Notes under the pieces: generated by a model | What the model saw: only the letters and a program-made list of their open reading frames with translations | Told to the model about the DNA's origin: nothing | Databases searched by the model: none | Shown here: piece after piece, positions 33,038 to 41,259 of the stretch | Position numbering within the stretch: the first letter of the stretch is position 1 | Layout: every line of letters starts with the position of its first letter | DNA from: DASWVC01 sp036401335 | GTDB taxonomy: Bacteria > Verrucomicrobiota > Verrucomicrobiia > Chthoniobacterales > JAFAMB01 | Direction: 5' to 3' | Assembly: GCA_036401335.1 (NCBI GenBank) | Contig: DASWVC010000201.1 | Location: forward strand, 1-46,503 | DNA length: 46,503 nucleotides | Position numbers and translations under genes: made by a program

Positions 33038-33900
33038 CTAACTCGCCCATTCGCCAAGCGGATTTTGCGCCCGGATCACTGCTCGGGCCGCCTGGATGCA
33101 CCAGCAAAGGGTCAAGCTGAATCCCAACCGCAGGACCGTGGTCCCGGCAACGCCGCAGACGGAGAACCGTGCTGCTACTTGCGATGCCCAGCTGTCTCCT
33201 GGTTGGAATTCGGTAAAAAAAAGAAACAGGTGGATAAAGTACACGCCGAGCGAACGGCGGCCGAAGTAGGCGAGCGCCGACGCCACCCGGCCGGGGGAAC
33301 GATCCTGCAAGTTCACCGCGGCTACCATCAACGCCATCGTCAAGCCGGCACGCTCCAACGCAAAACACGGGTTGGCTCGCCCATCGGCAGTAAACCCTTG
33401 CCACCACGGAGGCAGGGCGCCAACCCACGGCGACCGGTCTGCGAGAACCGTGCCCGCCAGCGTCAACAGCGCAAGCAGGAGATAGGGAAGGCAGCGCCGG
33501 CCGACCGTCAGTTGCATGGCCGTAAGGCCAAGGGCAGTCAGCGCGAGGGCGTGCAGCACATCGAACTTCAGTAGGGGTGACAGGTCCAGGAATGCCCCGC
33601 CCGAACCCCGGTTCGGCAAGTGCAGAAGCATGGCTGCCACCCACCAAAGGGCGATCGTCCGAAGGCGGCGATGCAGGGCCTGTCGGGTCGCCGGAGCCCT
33701 TAACTCGAGGGCGTACCCGGTCAACATGAAAAAAAGCGGCGCAACCAGTCCCTGGAACCCGTTCCACACACCCGCACAATGGGCGTTCTGCAGCTTTGCG
33801 TCCGCAGCGGCGTTATAAATACATGGGTTTCGACCATGACGATGACGGCAGCGCCCCGGAGCGCGTCAAACGGCCAGAGGCGCCGGGACTGCCTCCGCAG
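33038..33900 (-). pseudogene. Membrane acyltransferase-like gene broken by a frameshift
   Basis: The 3' part (about 33038-33815) encodes a multi-helix membrane protein starting VWNGFQGLVAPLFFMLTGYA and including FGRRSLGVYFIHLFLFF, like heparan-alpha-glucosaminide N-acetyltransferase/DUF1624 proteins. The expected N-terminus, RRLWPFDALRGAAVIVMVET with HVF, lies just upstream in another frame. The frames meet at about 33810-33825, around GTATTTATAACGCC; removing two bases restores a joined reading HVFNAAADAKLQNAHC. This may be a true pseudogene or an assembly error. The start is not identified; the boundary given is a CTG, and the nearest ATG (34032) would overlap the divergent gene. Confidence 0.65.
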
Positions 33901-34008
33901 AACGGAGCGGTTTCTGGTGCGACGGCCGCCAAACCGTGCGACGGCCGACCGGTTTGACTGTAAGCTTTGACAAAACCTATAGGTCCAGGCAAAACGGCGG
34001 GGGACTAA

Positions 34009-35214
34009 TTGCCACAACTTTTTCACTTCCATGGTCGGTCGAATGGCACGCGCGCCCTGTCTCTCGGTGTCGCATTCGCCTGCTTTTTCACATCCCTGGG
34101 CGTTGCGCAATTTCTCTCCACCGAACACCCGGTCGCCCCTGACCAGATTTCTCTGGGCATGTCGGGTCCGGAATCGGGCCGGATCGGGCCGGCCGGGGTG
34201 TCTGTGAAAGAGGGTTACCTGGCTGCCTTTGAACGGTTTAACCGCGCCGGCGGCATTCACGGCCGGAAGATCCGGTTGGTGGCCTACGACGACCAGTCGG
34301 AAGGACTCAACGGGGTGGTAAACACGGAGCGGTTGATCAACCAGGACCGCGTTTTGGCGTTGGTGGGTTATTCGGGCGCATCGGTATCTGAATCGGTGCT
34401 CGCCATGATCGAAGGCGCCAACCTGGCCTTCTTTGCACCGTTATCCGGGGCCGCTTTTTTGCAGGACCCCAAAGACCGGTACACCTTCAACCTGCGCGCC
34501 TCCTGTGTCGACGAGATACGCATGCTGGTCACCCACCTGGTGGAAGATGCAGCCGCCCAGCGGATCGGGTTGGTATGGCAGCGGGACGACCACGGACAAT
34601 CGGTCCACGATGCCCTTTTGAGTATTCTGGAAGAGCGGCACCTGAAGCTGGTTGGGGATGGCCGGTACCTTCGGAATGAATCGGTGCTCAAAGAGGCATT
34701 TGACCAGGTCGCAGACGCTAAACCCGACGCGATCATCCTTTCGGGCGCCTTCGCGCCCTCCGCACGCCTGGTGCGCTACGCCCACCGGTACTTGCGGGAG
34801 GCCGTGGTGTGCTGCACGTCGGCCATTTGCATGGAATCCCTGCAGCGGCTCAGCGGAGCCGACGCCGAGGGAGTGGTCGCCGTGGAAGTTGTTCCGTTCC
34901 CGGCCGCTTCCACCCTTGGAACGGGCCAGGAATACCGTCACGACATGAACGCCGTCGGCGCAACCCGGTACGATCACGCCAGCTATGAAGCGTACATCGG
35001 GGCACGGTTTTTCGGGTATGCGCTGGAGCAAGCCGGCCCCCTGTTGACCGAACAGGTTCTCCTCACTGCGCTTGCCGGTGCCAAGTGCGCCTTTGATGGG
35101 CTGACTTTCGCGTTCGGTGCCGGGGCCGCTCAAACCAATCATCGGGTTGTTCTGGCCCGGGTGCGGCACGGGCGCCTTTCCGCCATCGACCGAATCGAAG
35201 TGCCCAGCCCTTAG
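34009..35214 (+). CDS. Periplasmic binding protein, branched-chain amino acid type (Peripla_BP_6)
   Basis: The 401-residue product carries a hydrophobic N-terminal export segment (LSLGVAFACFFTSLG), then QISLGMSGPESGRIGPAGVS, AFERFNRAGGIHGRKIRLV and LVGYSGASVSES, the LivJ/UrtA/AmiC-like fold. The TTG start is preceded by GGGGG and no in-frame ATG exists before the mature domain. No ABC permease or ATPase gene follows. Instead the membrane sensor kinase starts 11 bases after the stop. I infer that this protein is a ligand receptor for the kinase rather than a transport component. The ligand is unknown. Confidence 0.85.
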   Translation: MPQLFHFHGRSNGTRALSLGVAFACFFTSLGVAQFLSTEHPVAPDQISLGMSGPESGRIGPAGVSVKEGYLAAFERFNRAGGIHGRKIRLVAYDDQSEGLNGVVNTERLINQDRVLALVGYSGASVSESVLAMIEGANLAFFAPLSGAAFLQDPKDRYTFNLRASCVDEIRMLVTHLVEDAAAQRIGLVWQRDDHGQSVHDALLSILEERHLKLVGDGRYLRNESVLKEAFDQVADAKPDAIILSGAFAPSARLVRYAHRYLREAVVCCTSAICMESLQRLSGADAEGVVAVEVVPFPAASTLGTGQEYRHDMNAVGATRYDHASYEAYIGARFFGYALEQAGPLLTEQVLLTALAGAKCAFDGLTFAFGAGAAQTNHRVVLARVRHGRLSAIDRIEVPSP

Positions 35215-35225
35215 GGTGGACGCCC

Positions 35226-38200
35226 ATGACCAATGCAAGCATGTTGGCGCCTGAACCACGAACCTTCGCCAGGTTGCCGCTGCGCGGGCTTGCCATCCGG
35301 TCGAAGCTTCTGTTTTTCACGGCCGCGACCTGCAGCCTTATCCTGGTTGCCCTTGCCACCACTGCGTTCTTCTTATCTGCCCTGGCGTTGCGAAACGCAC
35401 GTTTGGAAGGGTTCCGTTCGCTGCGCCGTTCGCTGACCGAAGCCATCGACACCTCGATTGACAACTACCGCCGGAGCATTGCGACCGAGGCTGAGATGCA
35501 AACCAGCCGGTACGGAATATCCGAGTTGTCTGCCGGGTATGCGCACCTGACCGATGACCTGGCTGCCAGCGGTTTCGAACTCACGCCGGAATTCCTCGAA
35601 CACATCCGCGGGGACCTGAGGCTGGCCTACCAGGCCGAACTGTGGCCCTCGCTCAAGGCCGCCGGCCAAGGGACCCCGAATTACGACGGCTTTACCGACC
35701 TGAGCAAGGAAGGGCTGCTCGTTCAATACGTCTACATTCTAAAGAATCCGGCTCCGTTGGCACACAAGTTCCTGGCCAACACCACCCTTGAAATTGCGGC
35801 CAACACAGCACTGCCCATGGAGTTCCGCGTCGCTTTTGCCCGGACCATGTTTGCCCGGGCAATGGACCGGTACCACGAGTCCTTTCAATCCGTCGTTCAG
35901 CGAAACCGTTATGACGACCTGCTGCTGGTGGACGACCTCGGCAACGTCGTTTATTCCTTCCGAAAAGGCTGGGATTTCGGAACCAACCTGTTTCGCGGCT
36001 GGCAAAGTCAGGCCCACCTCAAAAGTGCGTTCCTGGGTGCTTGGTACGTGCCGTTTACAGAGGCCAATCGAGCCAGCGTTGATCACGTCATCGTGACGGA
36101 CCTGGAGCGGTACCCGGCTTCCTACAATGCCCCCGTGATGTTCCTGGGGACCCCGGTTACAAACCGCCTTGGCAGCCGCGTTGGCGTGCTGGTCCACGCC
36201 ATTTCCAGCTCCAAATTTACGGACCTGGTCACGTTCAATCAGCACTGGCGGCAGGTTGGCCTGGGCGAATCTGGGGAAGCGTACATCGTCGGAGCCGATC
36301 GGAGGTTGCGTACCGAGTCACGTTTTACCCATCGCTTGCCGGCTGTCTACCGTGCCGAAACGTTCGCTTCCGACGGGCGCCGCGGGCCGCCCACGTCGAT
36401 TCTGACGCACCCTCTGGCAAACGCCGCCGTGGAAGCCATTTTTTCCACGAACGCGTGGGAAAATGAGGGCGAGGTCACCTTCTATGATGAATTGGGTCAC
36501 GAATCGCTGGGTGTCTACGCACCGCTCTCTGGCGCCGATCTCGATTGGGGGTTGGTCATTCGCATCGACACCAAGGAAGCGTTCGCCCCCGCGGCTCGCC
36601 TTACCCGGCTCATTGCCGGCGGCGGGGTGGTGATATTGGCTTTTGCAATCGCGAGCACGTTTGTCTTCGCCAGTATTTTGTCGAGGCCCATCGTCGACCT
36701 CGTCGCCACTGCCGAAAGGATCGGTTCGGGTGACCTGTCGGCCCGCACCCCCATCACCAGCACCGACGAGATCGGGTTCCTGGCGGAGCGGTTCAACCAC
36801 ATGATTGACCGGGTCGAGGCCCAGGGCCGCCAGATGCGCAAAATCCTCGAGACCGTCAATGAAGGCCTTTTTCTTATCAATCGAGACCTTGAGATCCAGC
36901 CCGGTTACTCGCTTTCCACCGAAGCCATCTTCCGGCGCCGCATCCTCGGGCTGAGCTTTCCAGACCTGATTCGGGCAACCCCAGATCAGCCGCTGCATGC
37001 GGTACTTGCCACCGATGAATTCGAAGCCGCCAAGGCCTTCCTCGAGTTGCTGTTCAATCCACGCGTCAAAGAGAAACTGATCCGCCAGACAAATCCCCTT
37101 ACCGAAGTCGAATTTCAGTACCGGGACACAACCCGGGTGCAGAGCAAATTCTTTGAGTTCCAGTTCAATCGTGTGCTTGAAGAGGGCAAGATCACCCAGG
37201 TCATGGTGACCGTCATCGATGCCACTTCACGGATCTCCTTGGGCCGCCAAATTCGTGAGCATGAAGTTAAAGCGCAATTGCAGATCGAAATGTTGTTCGG
37301 CATCCTCCACGTGGATCCATCGATCCTCTCCGATTTTCTGGAGCAGACCGACCAGGAACTCAAGGATGCCCTCAAAGCGCTCGAAACCGAGCAACACCTG
37401 CGGCAATCTGAAGAATCCTTAAGCGAGCGCGCCGGCCGCTACGGACGGTTGCTGCAGCGCATCAGCCGCTCCGTTCACGTCATCAAAGGCAACGCGGCCA
37501 TGTTGCGTCTTTCCTATTTTGAAACGCTTGCCCACCAACTCGAAGCCAAAATTGTCGAGGCACAGCAAACCGATCAGCTCGCCGGGGAACATTTTCTTCC
37601 AATCACCACCGGCCTGGCTTCCTTGCTGGACCAGGTCGCAAGGACGCGCGACCTGATCGAGCGCCTGGTCAGCATGCAAGGTGTGTTCGGCCGCAGCCCC
37701 GGTTCACGCAAAGATGGAGATTTTGGCGGGTTGGCGGATCTCGCCGCAGATGTGGCCTTGCGTACGGCTAAACAGGTGTGCCTGCGCCTGGAGGTCGATT
37801 CTGACTTGGTGGAGTTGCCTGAACGGCTGCGCCGGCCGGTGCAGAGCTTTCTTGCCCAACTTGTCCGGAACGCGGTTCTCCATGGCATTGAACTGCCGGT
37901 CGAGCGTCTCGCCAACAACAAGCCGCCAGTTGGCCTCGTGGTGGTCACGGCTCGACGCAAGAATGCCAAAACCCTCTTGTTCTCTGTGCGGGATGACGGC
38001 TGCGGCCTGAATGGGGAAGCCCTGCGCCGGAGGGCGGTCGAACTAAAATTGCTGCCCGCCACTGAACCGGTCTCGCTTAACCGGGACCAGATGATCCGGC
38101 TGCTTTGTGCACCCGGTTTTACGACCCTTAAGGAACCGACGCCGGATGGCGGACGGGGCGTCGGGTTGGATGCCGTAAAAGAATTGGTTGGATGGCTTGG

Positions 38201-38267
38201 GGGAAAATTTGACGTGGAGACCAAAGAAGGGCAATACACCGATTTCATTGTGGAACTGCCAGCTTAA
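35226..38267 (+). CDS. Membrane sensor with Hpt-like segment and CheA-type histidine kinase
   Basis: A 1013-residue protein. TM1 is at about 27-52, then an extracytoplasmic sensor of about 400 residues (LLVDDLGNVVYSF, GEAYIVGADRRLRTESRF suggest Cache-like), TM2 at 460-485 and HAMP at about 482-535 (LSRPIVDLVATAERIGSGDL). A PAS-like region follows (about 550-670). An Hpt-like segment has H751 in SVHVIKGNAAML. The C-terminal ATPase has LVRNAVLHGIE (~880), VRDDGCGLN and GRGVGLDAVKELV, as in CheA rather than ordinary kinases. There is no CheW domain and no classical H-box. RBS GGTGG precedes the ATG. It probably receives the binding protein's signal and phosphorylates the CheY-like protein next door. 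Confidence 0.9.
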   Translation: MTNASMLAPEPRTFARLPLRGLAIRSKLLFFTAATCSLILVALATTAFFLSALALRNARLEGFRSLRRSLTEAIDTSIDNYRRSIATEAEMQTSRYGISELSAGYAHLTDDLAASGFELTPEFLEHIRGDLRLAYQAELWPSLKAAGQGTPNYDGFTDLSKEGLLVQYVYILKNPAPLAHKFLANTTLEIAANTALPMEFRVAFARTMFARAMDRYHESFQSVVQRNRYDDLLLVDDLGNVVYSFRKGWDFGTNLFRGWQSQAHLKSAFLGAWYVPFTEANRASVDHVIVTDLERYPASYNAPVMFLGTPVTNRLGSRVGVLVHAISSSKFTDLVTFNQHWRQVGLGESGEAYIVGADRRLRTESRFTHRLPAVYRAETFASDGRRGPPTSILTHPLANAAVEAIFSTNAWENEGEVTFYDELGHESLGVYAPLSGADLDWGLVIRIDTKEAFAPAARLTRLIAGGGVVILAFAIASTFVFASILSRPIVDLVATAERIGSGDLSARTPITSTDEIGFLAERFNHMIDRVEAQGRQMRKILETVNEGLFLINRDLEIQPGYSLSTEAIFRRRILGLSFPDLIRATPDQPLHAVLATDEFEAAKAFLELLFNPRVKEKLIRQTNPLTEVEFQYRDTTRVQSKFFEFQFNRVLEEGKITQVMVTVIDATSRISLGRQIREHEVKAQLQIEMLFGILHVDPSILSDFLEQTDQELKDALKALETEQHLRQSEESLSERAGRYGRLLQRISRSVHVIKGNAAMLRLSYFETLAHQLEAKIVEAQQTDQLAGEHFLPITTGLASLLDQVARTRDLIERLVSMQGVFGRSPGSRKDGDFGGLADLAADVALRTAKQVCLRLEVDSDLVELPERLRRPVQSFLAQLVRNAVLHGIELPVERLANNKPPVGLVVVTARRKNAKTLLFSVRDDGCGLNGEALRRRAVELKLLPATEPVSLNRDQMIRLLCAPGFTTLKEPTPDGGRGVGLDAVKELVGWLGGKFDVETKEGQYTDFIVELPA

Positions 38268-38627
38268 ATGACTCTTCTAATTGTTGACGATTCGAGCGTA
38301 GTTCGACGCGCCATCGAACGCGACCTGCATTCTGGGGACATTACGGAGGTGGACCAAGCACAGGACGGCGAGGAAGCCGTTCGTCTTTACCAATTGAAGC
38401 GGCACGATGTGATCACGCTGGACATCACCATGCCGAAAATGGACGGCCTGACCTGCCTGGACAAGATCCTCCAGATCAATCCCAATGCCCGCATTTTGAT
38501 CATCTCAGCCCTGCGTGACCGTGCGACGGCGATTGACGCCATCAAACGGGGAGCGAGTGGTTTTCTCTGCAAACCCATTAACCCGCCGGAGCTCCGCGAG
38601 GCTTTCGAACTGATGCTCTCGGATTAA
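38268..38627 (+). CDS. CheY-like stand-alone receiver
   Basis: A 119-residue single-domain response regulator. The acidic pocket D7-D8, phosphoacceptor D52 (VITLDITMPKMDG), S80 and K102 (FLCKPI) are all present; it has no output domain. The ATG follows the kinase stop codon without a gap (TAAATG), so the two are tightly coupled. Its target could be the flagellar motor or another protein; no motor genes are in the window. Confidence 0.95.
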   Translation: MTLLIVDDSSVVRRAIERDLHSGDITEVDQAQDGEEAVRLYQLKRHDVITLDITMPKMDGLTCLDKILQINPNARILIISALRDRATAIDAIKRGASGFLCKPINPPELREAFELMLSD

Positions 38628-38632
38628 CCGCC

Positions 38633-39079
38633 ATGAAAGACGAGGACATTCAGGTTTTCATTAATAGCGCCCGACGGTATTTCCACTCCATTGATGCGTC
38701 GTCGCCTTTGGTGGTGGAACCGCCCTATGTAAAGGAAAACAGCCCCCCTTTCCTTGAATACACCGGGGTTATCAGGATTTCCGGCAAGGCCAAAGGAGTG
38801 GTTTGCTTTACCGCCAACAACACATTGCTTCGCCAGATCCTGGCGGAGTTGCATGATGAACCCAAAGATGAGAGTGCCATTCGGGACTTGGTTGGCGAAA
38901 TCGCCAATACCCTCAGCGGCAATGCCCGTGAGCAATTTGGGAAAGAATTTTTGATCACGGTCCCTGTGATCCTGCACGGCCAGCAGGGCGAGTTTCGTTT
39001 TCCGGCGCATTCCCGGAATTACGTGGTGCCGCTTAACTGGCGGAGTCAGAGCGCCTACCTGCTGGTGTGCCTGGAGTGA
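38633..39079 (+). CDS. CheX-like CheY-P phosphatase
   Basis: A 148-residue CheC/CheX-family protein. The ExxN catalytic motif is E89-N92 in DLVGEIANTLSGNAREQFG. There is one such motif, as in CheX rather than CheC. It should hydrolyse phospho-CheY and so terminate the signal. It starts five bases after the receiver stop. Kinase, receiver and phosphatase together form a complete phosphorylation cycle. Confidence 0.9.
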   Translation: MKDEDIQVFINSARRYFHSIDASSPLVVEPPYVKENSPPFLEYTGVIRISGKAKGVVCFTANNTLLRQILAELHDEPKDESAIRDLVGEIANTLSGNAREQFGKEFLITVPVILHGQQGEFRFPAHSRNYVVPLNWRSQSAYLLVCLE

Positions 39080-39291
39080 GGGTCAACGAAGCGGCGCGCC
39101 CTGAATAAGATTAGAATCGCGAAAACTTTTTTGAACGGAAATGCAAGGCGTCCTGTCGAAATCTATCGGTTAAGGCGATTCGGGTTTGCGCACGATTCTC
39201 TCGACTCCTACTCCTTGGCGTGCGCAACCCGGATCATTTTTTCGAAGCCTTGCTTGCTGGAGGGCAATGCCTTGGCTAGGGTCGCTTGCCA

Positions 39292-39981
39292 ATGCGGGAC
39301 ACCGTTCTGGTGGTGGATGATGAGCCGGATGTAATCGATTTGGTGCGGTACCACCTGCACCGGGCGGGTTTCGAGGTCCTGGTTGCGGTAAACGGTCAGG
39401 CCGCCTTGCAAGCGGCCCTGGAGCACCGGCCGGATGCGATCATTTTGGACGTGATGTTGCCGCAGATGAGTGGAACCGAGATCCTCAAATCGCTTCGTCA
39501 ACACCCTGAGAGCGCTTCGATTCCGGTGCTCATGCTCACTGCCAGAGCCGGAACCGCCGACCGGATTGCCGGGCTTGAGCTCGGGGTAGATGACTACATC
39601 ACCAAGCCGTTCAGCCCCCGCGAGGTCGTCCTGCGCACCCAGAATCTATTGCGTCGCCTCCGGACGGCGCCCAATTCTGCCTTGGTGACGGTTGATGAGT
39701 TCCGCCTGGATAAGAGTAACTTCGAGATTACCGTCCGGGGCAAGCGCCTTGACCTGACGACCACCGAATTCAAGCTCCTCGCAGCCCTGGTCGAGCGCCG
39801 GGGCCGCACGCTGACGCGGGAAACCCTGCTCCAGGATGTTTGGGGCTATGAAAACGTCATCGACACCCGGACCGTTGACACGCACGTGCGTCGTCTCCGC
39901 GAAAAACTCGGCTCGGCGGCGCATCGCATTGCCACGGTACGTGGGGAGGGGTACCGTTTTCTCACGGCGGCGAACCCGTGA
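39292..39981 (+). CDS. phoB: PhoB-type response regulator
   Basis: A 229-residue OmpR/PhoB regulator: receiver with phosphoacceptor D53 (IILDVMLPQ) and conserved YITKPFSPRE, and a C-terminal winged helix (LTTTEFKLLAALVERRGRTL, THVRRLREKLG). The ATG at 39292 is preferred to the TTG at 39286. It is 212 bases from the CheX-like gene with AT-rich sequence in between, so it probably has its own promoter. With the overlapping kinase it forms a two-component pair, likely for phosphate control; no pst genes are nearby. Confidence 0.88.
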   Translation: MRDTVLVVDDEPDVIDLVRYHLHRAGFEVLVAVNGQAALQAALEHRPDAIILDVMLPQMSGTEILKSLRQHPESASIPVLMLTARAGTADRIAGLELGVDDYITKPFSPREVVLRTQNLLRRLRTAPNSALVTVDEFRLDKSNFEITVRGKRLDLTTTEFKLLAALVERRGRTLTRETLLQDVWGYENVIDTRTVDTHVRRLREKLGSAAHRIATVRGEGYRFLTAANP

Positions 39982-41255
39982 GCATCCCGTGGTGGTTGCC
40001 CTGGTTGCTGCTGGAGTTAGCGACCGCGGGATCGGCGTTCTTCCTCTGGCGTCAACTGGTGCGGCTTCACCATGGCGTGCGTGGGTTGGTTACCGAAGGG
40101 AAATTGCCATACCGCCGCGACGGCCCAACGGTGGTGCAAGCAACGTTTAAGGACCTTTACCGCCTCGAGGTCCGCCTCCGTGAGATCGGACAGCAGATCG
40201 CCGATGAGGACTTCAGCCTGCGGGCCATCTTGTCGAGCATGGTGGAAGGCGTGCTAATCCTGGACCGACAGTTTCAAGTCCGCCTCATCAACCAGCGTTT
40301 GCAAGACATGTTCCAGTTGCCGCGAGCTCCGCTTGGCCGCACGGTCATGGAGGTTTTCCGGAATCACCTTCTCCACCAGGTTATTCAGAGAACGCTGGGA
40401 ACGGGTTCTCCTCAGTTCGAGGAATTGCAGATGGAAGTAAACGAAGGTGAACGGCCTGCCACCCGTCATTTCCAAGTCACCTCCGTAGGCATGCGGCCCG
40501 ACCGGGAAGGGGGGTCGGCCGGGATCCTGGTGATTTTTCATGACATCACCCAGATGCGCGCGCTGGAGGCCGTCCGGAAAGAGTTTGTCGCCAACGTTTC
40601 GCACGAATTGCGGACGCCGCTTTCCATTCTGTCCGGCTACCTGGAAACCCTTCTGGATGACGAGGTGGACCCCGTCACCACCAAACGTTTTCTCGAAACC
40701 ATGCACCGGCATGCCAAACGCTTGAACGCCCTTGTCGAGGATCTGCTCCTGCTTTCGCAACTTGAGTCCCGCCGCCTGCCCTTGCACCTCGAGAGCGTCG
40801 GGGTGCGAAGTTGTTTTCAGCAGGTCCTTGAAAGGTTTGATTCGGTCATCCAGGCAACCCAAACTGCCGTGACCGTTGTGGCTCCGGAAGAGCTGACGGT
40901 CCAGGCCGACCCCTTCCGGGTGGAGCAGGCGCTCTTCAACCTGATCGACAACGCCCTCAAGTATGGCGGCAAACCGGGACTGAAATTAACGTTGCGGGCC
41001 GAGGTCGAGGGTAATGACCTCGTCATCCGGGTAATCGACAACGGACCCGGCATTCCCCTGAGTGATCAGCCTCACATTTTTGAACGTTTTTATAGGGTGT
41101 ACAAAGACCGCTCCCGGGATGGCGGCGGCACCGGTCTTGGCCTTTCGATCGTCAAGCACACCGTCCTTGCGCATGGAGGCAGCGTTGGCGTTGACAGCAG
41201 CCCGGGCAAGGGTTCCACCTTTATTCTCCGCCTGCCGCTCGTTCCGGTGAGTTAA
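39978..41255 (+). CDS. phoR: PhoR-type sensor histidine kinase
   Basis: A 425-residue kinase starting at GTG, overlapping the regulator stop by four bases (GTGA). One N-terminal hydrophobic helix (WWLPWLLLELATAGSAFFLW), a PAS domain (LSSMVEGVLILDRQFQVRLI), H-box FVANVSHELRTPLSIL with H209, and ATPase boxes LFNLIDNALKYGG, VIDNGPGIP and GGTGLGLSIVKH. The lack of a sizeable periplasmic domain is typical of PhoR, which senses through the Pst system, rather than of ligand sensors. Confidence 0.9.
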   Translation: MSIPWWLPWLLLELATAGSAFFLWRQLVRLHHGVRGLVTEGKLPYRRDGPTVVQATFKDLYRLEVRLREIGQQIADEDFSLRAILSSMVEGVLILDRQFQVRLINQRLQDMFQLPRAPLGRTVMEVFRNHLLHQVIQRTLGTGSPQFEELQMEVNEGERPATRHFQVTSVGMRPDREGGSAGILVIFHDITQMRALEAVRKEFVANVSHELRTPLSILSGYLETLLDDEVDPVTTKRFLETMHRHAKRLNALVEDLLLLSQLESRRLPLHLESVGVRSCFQQVLERFDSVIQATQTAVTVVAPEELTVQADPFRVEQALFNLIDNALKYGGKPGLKLTLRAEVEGNDLVIRVIDNGPGIPLSDQPHIFERFYRVYKDRSRDGGGTGLGLSIVKHTVLAHGGSVGVDSSPGKGSTFILRLPLVPVS

Positions 41256-41259
41256 AGTT

